Source: Cervus elaphus
Taxonomy: Eukaryota; Chordata; Mammalia; Artiodactyla; Cervidae
DNA: 64,000 bases
Assembly: GCF_910594005.1 (NCBI RefSeq)
Contig: NC_057829.1
Location: forward strand, 54,419,001-54,483,000
Direction of reading: 5' to 3'
Position numbers and translations under genes: made by a program. A model generated the notes under the pieces. It searched no databases. It was not told where the DNA came from and was given only the letters and a program-made list of their open reading frames with translations. Shown piece by piece: positions 47,527-58,242 of this stretch (positions are counted from its first letter, which is position 1; every line of letters begins with the position of its first letter).

Positions 47527-48552
47527 TGTAACAGAGCAGGACGAGCACAATCCTTAGCAGGCAGCCATTGCTGCCCCACCCCCATCTGTCACTAGGCAAC
47601 AGGTCTAGCTAAGCCATCGATCAGTGCCTCAGTGGGCCCCGCCCACAAGCAACCAACTATCAATGAGACACCCTGTTAGTTGTCCTGCTCAGCTATTGGT
47701 CAGCGCCACAGTGGGCTCTGTCCACAAGGAACAATCAATGATGGACCATTAGGAAAGCGACTGAACCAAGGGACAGTGGTGTAGTGGTCATCAGGTGGAA
47801 AGTAAGGTAAGAGGCAGATTCAGGCCTTTTCCGGGAAGCCCTCCAGCTCACCCAGGTTTGGGCCAGCAGGTGAGCAGGAGGGCCCAGGGAACAGGCTGGA
47901 CACTATCTCCTGCAGGGTTCCAGAGCCCTCACTAAGGCCTTCTACTAGCCATAGCCCAGCCCTTGAGGTAGCGGTGAACCTCTCCCCCATCCCTGTCTCT
48001 GTGATCTAGTAGCAATGAGTAGCAATGGCTGTCTGCATGGGTTGCAGTCTATGAGACCTGGTCTCACCATTTGGGTGGGCCTGAGGAGACTGAGGGCCAG
48101 TTGTGTTGGGTGCGTGACTCCCTCAGGGATGGCAGGTGAGCAGCATGTGGGAACCTGGCCCTGAAGGAGCTGTCAACTGAAATCTGCCTCCTCTTAGCCA
48201 GGACAGGGACCTTGGAGGGTGAAAGTTGTGTCTTGGGACCTTGCCCTTTCTTGTCAAGACAAAGAATAACATTCCTTTAGTAGAGATTTATGGGAACATT
48301 ACCTGACCATGCAATGACTCAAGAGCAAAAGATCTGGCATCAAGAAGTTTGCAACAACCACGCCCCTCCCTCACGTTTTGCTTTTAGCGGGGATTGCTGA
48401 AAGCTTTCTGTAACATTGGGGTTCTTAGTGCATGAGCCACCCATCTCCTTGTATGAACCTGTAATAAAACCTTTCTCTGGTCCAGACTCCAATGTTCTAG
48501 TTTTGATTTGCCTCACAGTGCATCAGGCACTCGGACTTGTGATTTGGTAACA
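47527..48552 (+). mobile_element. Solitary ERV long terminal repeat with 4-bp target duplication
   Basis: The block begins TGTAACAG, ends GGTAACA and is flanked on both sides by AGAG (47523-47526 and 48553-48556). TG...CA ends with a 4-bp target duplication fit a gammaretrovirus-like (class I) ERV. AATAAA at 48463-48468, about 85 bp before the end, is placed as for an R/U5 junction. Near the start, two related units (from about 47619 and about 47698) repeat a CAGTGGGC-CCCAC-CAATCAATGA pattern, as enhancer repeats in a U3 would. No gag, pol or env remains beside it, so it is a solo LTR made by recombination. The family name is not assigned. Confidence 0.78.
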
Positions 48553-49079
48553 AGAGAACTGATCACCATCTTCATCCCTTCTTGGGATTTCCCCCACAGT
48601 CCAATTACAGGTCTGCATTTTAATATCCGATCTTTCAGCTAATCTTTGTCCTGTGAGCTTGCTTCTCATCTCCACATAAATATTTTTGCTCTTTCCGAAG
48701 TGCCAAAGATCCTTCTAGAAAAGCAGCTGAGCAGGTGTGTGGTGAAGTGTTACAAATCCGGCTGCTGCGATGCCATCAAGATGATGCTTCTCCCTGTGCC
48801 CTTCTTCCTCAAAGGAAACAGGAGTGCCCCTTCTCGCATAATGGCAAAAGGTTAATATATTTGATTTAAACGTATGCGGAGGGGGCATTGCATTTGGGGT
48901 TCAAATTCCTAGAACTTCCAGGGATGAGGCTTCTTCTGGGTCCCACTATGAAGGTAGAGTACAGTCAAGGTAGAGTACTTGTGCTTTCTGCCTGGTGATG
49001 GTCACCTCATGATCCTTTGTAACCCATCAATACAGGGGCTATCAGAGCTGGAGTCACTTCCGCTTCACTTGAAGGTGAA

Positions 49080-49650
49080 TGCTGAGGGAGGTGCTCACCG
49101 GCTTCAGACGAGGGAGGCGCCTGGGCTCTGCAGCAGGAAGGTCCGCGCTCGCCCTCGGGGACTCGCCTCTGAACTGTCTCCATAGCTTGTGAAGGGGACC
49201 TGCAGCCCTGTTGTGTGAGGTTGTTTTAGACGACCTGCTGTTACCTGCAGAGGAACAACCAGAAACTGTCACAAAATGTCTCAGAGTCAGCACCCTGGGC
49301 CTTCTACGTGTCCACATCCTCCCCCTCAATGGCTCTCGCCTTGACGCACCGTCTCCGGAGTGACACCCTTCGCTCTTCCTCCGAGCTCCTCGCCTTCTGC
49401 AGTTTGGCCAGAGTCGAAGCTCTTCCCACCCTCAGTGGGCAACTTGTACCTGAATTTGTCGTGGTCACAGTCTCTCCTGGCGCTTCAGCACCTCCCGAGC
49501 TCTGCCGGGCTCTGCTGTCCGAGTCCCTGGAACTGAGGCTCAAGCCGCGGCCGGCGGACCCGGGGTGATGCCAGAGGGCAGTACACGCTCGGCTGCTCGC
49601 GTGGTCTGGGCCGTTAAGGATGTTGATTCGTTACCCAACCACCGGCTGGG
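49080..49650. promoter_or_regulatory. Orphan CpG-rich block upstream of LIPA
   Basis: About 570 bp with many CpGs stands out from AT-rich flanks, 9 kb upstream of the LIPA promoter. Open frames run on both strands (49308-49568 plus, 49543-49304 minus), but neither resembles a protein I know. It could be a promoter of a non-coding transcript, an enhancer CpG island or a GC-rich retrocopy. I cannot decide. Confidence 0.5.
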
Positions 49651-49816
49651 AAGCCGGTCATGATTCAAACATCCATCAGAGATCAGTCAGTTATTGAAGG
49701 ATTGTATCATATTTTGGGCACCTACTTTTACAATCTCTTAATATTTCATATTGGAAAGAAGGTGAATTTTTAAAATTTTCTTTACCAAAAATTGAGAAGT
49801 CCTTGTAATGAATCTG

Positions 49817-49948
49817 GAGAAGGAAATGGCAACCCACTCCAGTGTTCTTGCCTGGAGAATCCCAGGGATGGGGGAGCCTGGTGGGCTGCCGTCTATGGGG
49901 TCGCACAGAGTCGGACACAACTGAAGCGACTTCGCAGCAGCAGTAGCA
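49817..49948 (+). mobile_element. Bov-A2 SINE monomer with 12-bp target duplication
   Basis: A single second-type monomer ends in '(cag)n'. GTAATGAATCTG flanks it at 49805-49816 and 49949-49960. Confidence 0.93.
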
Positions 49949-50039
49949 GTAATGAATCTGCAGGTCCAATATGTGATGGCAACTGAATATGATTACAGAA
50001 TTACCGAGATCTTATGATGTAAGGACATGGGCTTAGGCT

Positions 50040-51335
50040 TAGGAGCCAGAATTCTGGTCGGAAATCAAAAGGGGGCAGGGGTGGTCTTCTTCCCTGCAGG
50101 CAGCTAGCTGTCTGTGGTCCTCCGCCCTGTCCCCTGATCCTCCCCCAGATCTGCCTTCCTCCTCCAAGTGCTCTTGGTAGCAGTTAGAGGTGGGGATGTG
50201 GTGCTTGCAGTTGGCAGGGACCCTGTGCTGCACCTGGGGAATTGGGGGCGGCGGAGGGGGCGGCAGCAAGGAGGGCTGCTGTTGTTTAGATTGGCTGATG
50301 GCTGAGGCTTCAGGGTGATGGGGCAGCCCTCTGGCCTCAGATCTCTTATAACCTGGGAGCGATACTGGAACATTACCTCTTATTTCTGGCCTATCAGTGA
50401 GTCCTGGATCTCCAACTCCTCGTGAAACTGTGGATGCCAAGAAGTCAGTCTGCCCAGTCCTGTGGCTCCATGTAAAGCTTTAGTTCCTCATATCCATGAC
50501 CCACAATAATCCTCGGATCCTTCACAATCTGCTTTAAAGTGCCTCTCTAGTTGGGATGGAGAATGAGAAATTTCCCCAGCAGATTTCCTCATTCCATTGA
50601 CAAGAATGGAATGTGATATGCTCTGCTCAGACCCTGCGTCCATAGCTCCTTGAGTTTCCATACTTCTAAAGGCAGGGAATCTCTTGCTGGTGTAGACAGG
50701 ATGACTTCCTATGGTTCTTCCCTGAGAAAGTTCTGGGGCAGCATGAGGGGGACCACCCCAGAAGGTGTCCAGTTTGTTGTAAAAGGTGAATTTGCTGCTG
50801 AAGCCAAAGCATGATGCTTGTGTTCACATCCAAGAGCAGGTTTTCTGCTTGTAAGTCTCTGTAGCACCCTCCTGGTGACCAGTCACACAGAGCACTTTAC
50901 CGGTGGACGCTGCCTTCAGCCTCTCTGCTTTCCTACTGCCCTGAGCCATGGGTGCTCACACACCTCTCCTCCACTAGCATCCTCTGAAGGCAGGGAGTTT
51001 CCTCCACCTCTGTCACTTCAAAGATTTCACTATGTTGGGATGATCCAAGCCTTCATGATTCCTGCTTTGTGGCACAGTCAGCAGAGGCTGGAGAGTTCTG
51101 CCGAGATCAGTGATCTTTATGGCTGTTGCTTTCCCATCTAGGACATGCTGGCCAGCTTTACTGGAGCCCAGTCTCCCTTGCCGACAGTCTTGAGGGCCTG
51201 GAGGAGACCATGTGAATCTGAGTGTCTCCTCAGCAGAGAAGGCTCAAAGGGCCCTTGGCGTGGTGGACTCACTGCTGTGCTTGGAGTCAGTCCTAACATC
51301 AACTTATATTTGGGAAGAAGTGGTGAGACACCTGG
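50040..51335 (-). pseudogene. MARK3: MARK-family kinase processed pseudogene (MARK3-like), decayed
   Basis: Reading the minus strand in shifting frames gives an ordered series of MARK kinase motifs with no introns. LKTVGKGDWAPVKLA (glycine-loop region) is near 51200-51150, AIKITD (VAIK lysine) near 51100 and HPNIVK near 51055-51037. RDLQAENLLLD (catalytic loop) is near 50866-50830, FGFSSKFT then KLDTFWGGPP (activation loop) near 50805-50745, and APEL follows. RGTLKQIVKD and VGHGYEELKLYMEP (end of kinase domain and linker) are near 50560-50480, EIQDSLIGQK (UBA region) near 50412-50380, and ITLKPQPSANLNNSS with IPTSN in the spacer near 50325-50180. Several stops and frameshifts separate these blocks and the HRD histidine is lost. 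The spacer wording best fits MARK3, from memory of the family. The C-terminal KA1 part is missing and no tail is visible, so the copy is 3'-truncated or rearranged. Confidence 0.85.
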
Positions 51336-51432
51336 TCTAAATCAAAACAAAATCAGTTCAAAATTCACCCCATGAACTGGTCTTCATGATGAGTCAAAGC
51401 ACAATGCCAGACAAGAATAAAATAAGAAAAAT

Positions 51433-51590
51433 GGGAGGTCCAGTGGCTAAGACTCTGTTCCTAATGCAGGGGGCCCAGGTTCGATCCCTGGTCAGGGAAC
51501 TAGATCCCACATGCTGCAACTAAGACTTGGTACAGTTTAATTTTTTAAAAAAATTAAAAAATAAAAAAGAAAAATGGGAACAGAAGTAAA
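51433..51590 (+). mobile_element. Short CHR-type tRNA SINE
   Basis: 'ggtccagtggctaagactctg', 'caggttcgatccctggtcagg' (B box) and 'atgctgcaactaagac' are followed by an A-rich tail. Confidence 0.88.
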
Positions 51591-51599
51591 ACAATAAAG

Positions 51600-52957
51600 A
51601 AAAAAGAAAAAATTATAAGAAAAAAAAAAAAAAGAAACAGACAAAAATGCCAAAGAAGAAACAGGGTACCTTTGGTCAAAGTCTCTCAGGTGACTGAGAA
51701 GCAACTACCTGAGCCAGAGGACTGACAACTTAGGCCCAGCCAGGGACTTAGACAAGTGCTAGGAACTCCAAAACAATAGTTTCATATGAGGTTATGGAAG
51801 GACATGAATCTATCAACAAGGCTGGGCATAATTCATTGTGATTATCTCACTGTTCGATTTCAAAACCTCCTTATTATTAAATATTAAGGACCTCGGAGAG
51901 CTTTCTACCTGGGTTAAAGTGACATTACCTTATTAGAAACTGAAACGTGTAGGATACGTCAGTGGCCTTTTCTAGTTTGGAAAGGTGGGATTATTTTTGG
52001 CGTTTGAAAGCCTCATAAAGGTCTACACTTAAAATATTCATTTTCCTTTAAATTCTGAATGACTGGGCTCAAAATAACATCACAACTTAAGTGACATTAT
52101 GAAACTGTATGAAACACATGTGATGCTGTATGAAGTGCATCAGACACAATACAGAACATTGTTAGTATCTCTAAAGCCAGGGGGAAGCTAGCAGACAGTT
52201 TAATTTCTTCTTCACAGATCTGCCCATTTTCTTTGAAGTACATTTCTCTTTTCCCACCGTCCAACCTCAAGACTCTGCACTAGCTCCTACCTCTTCCTGA
52301 AACATTCTCAGAGATCCATGTGGCTCCCTCCCCCACCTCATTTGCTCCCGTCACTTTCTTAGACTCTGGTGACAGTAGGAGTCTGAAACCAGTTACATTT
52401 ACTGAAAGCCTGTCATTGATGAAACTCATTGAAAACAAGCCTATTTCACAAAGCCAACAAAAAGAACTTGTAAGAGTTGTTATAATTTAATGAAATTGAT
52501 CAATACAAATAATCCACCTTGTATAGATGTGAGGTTTTGTTGTAACTTGAGTTACAAAACCCCCAGGATTAGAACCCATGACGGACATCATATACTTTCT
52601 TCTATTTCCATCATAACCTTGCGGTCATGTGGCCCTCCTCTGTCCCTCCTGTCTCTCTCAGCCATCTCAGACCTATTAGAAGGTGTCCAGTATCTGGAAA
52701 CATTTCGGCATCCCAGGCCTCCAATGACCTAGCAGTTGCTTGCAGAAGAGCAGCTGGGAATCCTGGGGATCAGGGACTCTCACTGGGTCACCATGAATTG
52801 TGAGGAAATGTTCTGGCTTTTCCATCAAGTGCTGTAGTTACCATGATCAAGGCGCTGTGCTAGGCAGAGTGGGGAACTCTATGTCTCCACACACCACCTT
52901 CCACCTTTAGGAGTATTTGGGGAGAAAGAACACACACTGAAATTATAAAGGAAGAGA
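51600..52957. other. Intergenic, no recognised genes
   Basis: No gene or clear repeat family was recognised. A GAAACTGAAAC interferon-response-like motif lies at 51936-51946. Confidence 0.5.
51936..51946 (+). promoter_or_regulatory. ISRE-like motif GAAACTGAAAC
   Basis: It matches the GAAANNGAAAC core bound by IRF/ISGF3 factors. It lies 11.5 kb upstream of LIPA, in a flank that in mammals leads to the IFIT interferon-induced cluster. A single short match is expected by chance at modest frequency. Confidence 0.35.
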
Positions 52958-53125
52958 GGGGCATCCCCGGTGAGCCAGTCTTTAATAATCCACCTTCCAA
53001 TGCAGGGGATGCTGGTTCGATCCCTGGTCAGGGAACTAAGATCCCACATACCACAGGGCAACTAAACCTGCATGCCACAACTAAGGCCTGATGAAGCCAA
53101 ATAAATTTAAAAAAGAAAAAAAGGA
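52958..53125 (+). mobile_element. Short CHR-type tRNA SINE
   Basis: 'gggcatccccggtgagccagtc', 'ctggttcgatccctggtcagg' and 'gccacaactaaggcc' precede an 'aaataaatttaaaaaag' tail. Confidence 0.88.
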
Positions 53126-53154
53126 GAGAAGAAAACAGAAGGACAATGTCAGGT

Positions 53155-53265
53155 AGTGTGTATGTTCTGATGTAGTCTCAGTTGTTTACTTTTGCTTTTA
53201 GTGCTTGTGCTTCTGGTGTCATTTCCAAAAAATCATTGTTAAGACAGATGTCAAGGAGCTTTTTC
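53155..53265 (-). mobile_element. L1 ORF2 fragment
   Basis: 'gtgcttctggtgtcatttcc' and 'atcattgttaagacagatgtc' are reverse L1 text. Confidence 0.65.
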
Positions 53266-53319
53266 TGCAAGGAAAATTTTAAGAGACGCTAGAGGGGTCG
53301 AGGGCGCTGTCCGGTTTCC

Positions 53320-53332
53320 CCACTAGGGGGCG
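53320..53332 (+). promoter_or_regulatory. CTCF-type core motif upstream of LIPA
   Basis: CCACTAGGGGGCG is a perfect match to the CTCF core and sits in a small GC-rich patch (53285-53345) amid AT-rich DNA. It is a candidate insulator or loop anchor between LIPA and its 5' neighbours. Confidence 0.6.
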
Positions 53333-53449
53333 GGCTTGGTTGACTCACTGGAGCCTTGTGAGCTGGGCTGTGACGGCCGGTCCATCTTTCCCCACAAAGG
53401 ATTCCACAGGCCCTTTTCAGAGGCAAGTACTTGAAAAACATCACCATTT

Positions 53450-55055
53450 TTCTTCTGTAATTCTTACTTGAAAATGCATACTCAGAAAAAGAAAATGCAT
53501 ACTCAGAAAATTAAGAAAATATAGAAAAACAAAGAAAAACATAGAAATAAAAATTATCCACAGTCTCAGGACACGGGGATTCCAGTAGCATTTTAGTGTG
53601 GAATGAGTTGAATTTTCTTTTTTAAAGTAACAACTGGCATCACAATCCTTCTTAGCTGCGGGGTTCCTTTTTCTTTTTTTGAGAAAAATAAACTGGCACA
53701 TTTTCTGAATGCAGGTGGGAGGACATCTGTGTCCCTGGGTAAAGGAAGGAGAGAGATGGGGTGTGGGGGCTGGGTGTCCTCTGACAAAGGGGATTCATTC
53801 AGAGGTGGGAGTTTGATGACCTGGCTTTTATTGCACCAAATGCAAAAAGTGTTGAATCGTGTGAATGGATATTTTAGGGGTGCTGTGTGGAGGTGATAAT
53901 TTCACATCTAGATCAAAACAAACAGTATAAACGCTATGAACGTGGCATCCTGGAAGTGGGGACTCCAGAGGCCATGAGCACAGAAGCCCACGTGAAGCTG
54001 CAGAAATCTGGGGCAGGGCGTTTGGACTTCTACCCTCCATGGAAAACTGACAGGTGTGAGTCACTGTACCCGACATTTGGGGAAGGAACACATCCAGTTG
54101 AGTTATTCAGTGTCATGCTAGAAATACAGTATTAGGTTCATGCTATTATTTTATTTGGGATCATGCTGTTATTATATAAACACACCACGATTCCTTCCTG
54201 TGACCGTGAGAGACAGCACTAGTTGGCTGCAGTGTTTTCTCCCCTTGTGCAGACACGAGCTCAGAATCCTTCCCAGCAAACCATTCTAGTCCCTTGCTAC
54301 CAGTTCATGGGAGTTGACGCTCAAGATGAAATTTTCTGCTCAGCTTGGCTTAGCCATAATATACATTCTATTGAGGCCAGTTCTCTTACAATGCCTTTGA
54401 TGGATGATTCAAGGCTTCCCACATTTGCCTCCAACTTTTCTCTCTAGCTCTAAACAATGACATGCCATCAAATGGAATGCTTTCTGGTGCCCAATACAGT
54501 TCTTGTATTACTGTGTAAGTCTTTGGAAGTCTCCAGCATTGCTCCCATCTCAATAACATTCCAGAATCCTTCAGCCAGCATTTAAGAGCTGCGTTTGCAG
54601 CAAAGTCTTCTAACCATTTAGGTCTCACAGAATTTTATGTGATCACATCATTTAAATATTGACAGCACTCCACACCTTTCAGTAAACGCTAGTGTTTTGC
54701 CACCAAGATTTCTTCCTTGGTTAATGCTTTTTGTTTCTATATAAGAAACCACGTCTGCCCCAATTTACCTAAGTATCAACAAAAATGCTAAAAAACAGAG
54801 CTGACAACTAATACATTTTTGACACCCAGGAAGGAGGTCTGCTAGGAAAAATATTGTAAAGTGGGGAGCAGCGAGGAGCCTGCTAAGGAGAGGCTCAGGT
54901 CACAATCGTCAGGACTATATTGATCACTTGGTCGAAAGATTTAGCCAATGTATAGATGGAGATGGTATGTCTGGAATGTTCAATGACATTTTCCTGAGCT
55001 GTAGGTCATTTGTAGTAATAACAGAGATTTGAAGCCAAAGGAGATAGAGTGGGTA
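53450..55055. other. Intergenic, no recognised genes
   Basis: The minus frame at 54628-54386 and the plus frames near 53887-54135 and 54223-54447 are open, but none resembles a known protein and no splice context is evident. They are probably old repeat or chance frames. Confidence 0.5.
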
Positions 55056-55059
55056 ACTG

Positions 55060-55268
55060 CTGCCGTGCTGTACTCAGCTGTGTTTGACTCTTGGCGACCC
55101 CATGGACCATAGCCAGCCAGGCTTCTCTGTCTGTGGAATTTCACAGGCAAGAATGCTGGAGTGGGTTGCCATTTACTTCTCTGGGGATCTTCCCAACCCA
55201 GGGAGCTAACCCATGTTCCATGCGTCTCCTGCACTGGCAGGAAGATTCTTTACCACTGAGGTACACTA
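55060..55268 (-). mobile_element. Bov-tA SINE, diverged
   Basis: The reverse text runs from 'gctgtactcagctgtgtttg' to 'ctttaccactgaggtacact'. It is more decayed than the other copies. Confidence 0.88.
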
Positions 55269-55367
55269 GGTGCCATTTCCTCAAGATGCTCTGTGACTAT
55301 GAAGAACATATTGGGCCACAGAGCAAGGACCAACTCCCAACAGCTAGTGGACTCAGTATAGTCAGCC

Positions 55368-55520
55368 ACTTGCTTACGTAAACAAGTTTTACTGGAACAT
55401 ATATTGTCTATGACTGTCTTTGCACCTTAACAACAGAGTTAAGGAGTTGAGGCAGAGACTGTGTTGCCCACAATGCTGAAAATATTTACCACCTGGCCCT
55501 TTAAAAAAGTTAGAAATCTC
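55368..55520 (-). mobile_element. hAT-Charlie type DNA transposon fragment
   Basis: 'caagttttactggaacatata', 'aaaatatttaccacctggccc' and 'aaaagttagaaatctctgct' match the same family as 14186-14345. Confidence 0.6.
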
Positions 55521-56795
55521 TGCTAGAGAATATTATTATAGCTGTGATTCCCATTTCTGGGATCCTTGAGACTCGCCATATGGTAGAAACTGCTGATGGT
55601 GTGCTAGTAATCCCTGGACAAAATACAGGCACTCACTGAGGTATTTTTTTGGCTATTTGAAATGTTTCAATGCTTTCCATGAGATATAATTTAAGTAATA
55701 ACAATAATCTAAAATAGAGCAAGGGATTATCCCTGGTCTTGCACTCTACTGTAAGAATATTTTTACACATTTGTTGCTTTGAATTGTCTTTGTTAGAGAC
55801 AAGAGAATGAAAACCCAAATGAAAATGAGAAACTTATATATGGATATAGTCATTGTCAGTCATTTGGGGATAATTAAGAGAAGTGGATGTGACCTTGAGG
55901 GAAAGGACCATATTCATGGACATAGGATACATTCATGGTACCTGAGTCCAGACAGCCTTTGGTGTTGGTCCTCTTAAAAGGGGGGATGTTCAAGTCTCTG
56001 CTCTGCTCAGTCCTCAAAAGCAGCTCACAAATTAAAAAGAGAGACCTCTGCATTGAACAGCTAAGAAACCAGAGCAGGTCATTGTCTATACTATCTTGAT
56101 TAGGAAAAGAGGGATTAAAAAAATTTTTTTCTTTGATTGATGTCTGCCCCTTAGCATCCTAGATCTTGCATTCACTGACTCATCCAACAATACTGTTTAT
56201 GCTACTGAAATCTGGCAATATGAATATTCCCCCTGATCCCTGGACCATAATAAGAGACTATGGATAAGCGTGGGGACCAGGGCTCCCAGGAGGAACTGTC
56301 ACTTCTATGTCTGATGGAAGGTAAGTGACTTCATTGAGGACAGACTTCCCTGGAGTTTTCTTCCTCTCAGAACCCACACAGATGCACAATGATTGCATTT
56401 GTTGGTACTACGGCTGTCATTAGAAGAGGCGTCTGGTGCTACGATTTCTTTTCATCATCCCACTGCTCAACAGGGACCTTTCTTTCCCTATATTTTGTTT
56501 CACTTTTTTTCTGAAGTTCAAAGAGAAAAACGACTTTCTTTTCCTTAGGTTTCTTATCACCTTCTCAGGGGTAGATCCTCTCCATATGTTCAAACATTAG
56601 GTAAGCTGTCATTTTCACATTTCTGCGGAAATCACTCACAGGACCCACTCCTCTCTACACATTGCTTTCCAGGTGGCTGCAAAGTAGCAGATATTTCTGT
56701 CCCTTCCCCTCCATCCAGGGTTCTCCCTCCACCTCCCTTAATTAAGGTTTTAAAAAATATTTATTTGACTGCATCAAATATTTAAGTATTTAAAA
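55521..56795. other. Intergenic, no recognised genes
   Basis: No coding, RNA or confidently named repeat feature was seen. Confidence 0.5.
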
Positions 56796-56802
56796 TATTT
56801 AT

Positions 56803-56962
56803 TTATACTTATTTATTTAGCTGTGTCCTGTGGGTCTTTCTTTGCGGCACATTGACTCTCTAGTTGCAGTGCCTAGGCTTAGTTGCCCCGGAGCATGCAG
56901 GATCTTAGTTCCCCGACCAGGGACCAAACCCACATCCTCTGCATCGTAGGGTGGATTCTTAT
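56803..56962 (-). mobile_element. CHR-type tRNA SINE, minus
   Basis: The reverse text has 'ttatttatttagctgtgtcc', 'gttgcagtgcctaggcttag' and 'ttccccgaccagggaccaaa', the reversed B box region. Confidence 0.8.
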
Positions 56963-56964
56963 TG

Positions 56965-58000
56965 TATGAACATTCTCTCACACTGGGTCCTGTGTCTCCT
57001 AAATTCTATTTCTTTATTCACTTGGGTTTACTCCTAATTTTGATGGGACAATTCCTCTCAGCTTCCTGAAGAAGAGGGCATGGAAAGAAAATTTTTATTT
57101 ACATGTATAAAAGTATATTTTTTCCTTATATTTAAATAATTATTTGGCTATGTTTAGAATTCTAAGTTAGAAACTATTTTCCCACAGTATTTCTGAAGGC
57201 ATTTCTCCATTGTCTTCTAGCTTTTAGTAGTTGTTGTTGAGAGGTCCAATAACATGTGGATACTTGCTCACATTAATCCTTTTTCCCCTAGAACTTGTAG
57301 AATTCTCCTTGTCACCAGTATGTTCTAAAAGTTTACAATCGCATAGTTGGGAACGATTCATTTTTATCCATGTGGAAACATATCGCTCAGCTCAGGGAAA
57401 TTTAATTGGATTTTTCTTGAAAAATTTTTCTTCCTTTCATTTTCTTTGTCCTCTCTTCCTAGAACTCTTTTTGGTTAGATGATGGTCCTCATAGTCTGAT
57501 TCTCTAATTTTTAAATTTTATATATGCTATTTTCCTTTTTTAGTCTGTTTTTCTATTTGAAATAAATTTTTTCTGTTTTGTTCTAATCTTTCTTTTGAGT
57601 TTTTCCACTTAATTGTTGCTTTAATTTCCAAGAGTCCCTCCAAGTTCTTTAAATGTTCGACTTTTTTCATAGCATTCGATTTTATTTTATGGATGCAATG
57701 TCTTCTCCAATATCTGAATTTGATGGTAGTTTGTTGTTGCTGCCTTAACTCTTCTCCCTTCAAATCGCTTGTGCTTGGCCACTGTCCTCTATGTTCGAGG
57801 CTTTCTTAAAATATCTGGGGATCCTTTGATTCCAATTCAGAATTAAGAGTGGACACTAACAAACTGGCCAAAAGCATGTGTGTGGGCTAGATGACTGGGC
57901 TTCCTTATGAGGTGATCCCACTGTGCCTTTTTACTGAGGTCACACTGAGACCATGATCTTTAGGCTTTTTCCCTGGACTTCACTGATTTCCTTCATTGTT
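56965..58000. other. Intergenic, no recognised genes
   Basis: The sequence is AT-rich. The part at about 57080-57770 has the look of an old L1 in minus orientation ('ctaattttgatgggacaatt', 'cccacagtatttctgaagg'), but I could not name the family securely. Confidence 0.45.
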
Positions 58001-58002
58001 TC

Positions 58003-58140
58003 AGTTTAGTTGCTCAGTTGTGTCCGACTCCTTGTGACCCCATGGGCTGCAGCACACCAGGCTTCCCTGTCCATCACCAACTCCCGGAGCCTGCTCAAAC
58101 TCATGTCCATCAAGTTGGTGATGCCGTCCAACCATCTCAT
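58003..58140 (-). mobile_element. BovB LINE 3' end fragment
   Basis: Reverse 3' text runs from 'gttgctcagttgtgtccgac' to 'gccgtccaaccatctcatcc'. Confidence 0.9.
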
Positions 58141-58242
58141 CCTCCATAACTGTCTTCTAATCTCTTGCCTAGAGGGAATAAGTCTGGATGCAACATCTGA
58201 CTCGGGAAGAAGATGTGGTCTCAAAATTCGATATGCAAACAT

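Noticed and set aside
50039..50440. 133-codon proline/glutamine-rich frame as a new gene
   Set aside because: It is one of three frames that together give the MARK spacer region, so it is part of the pseudogene.
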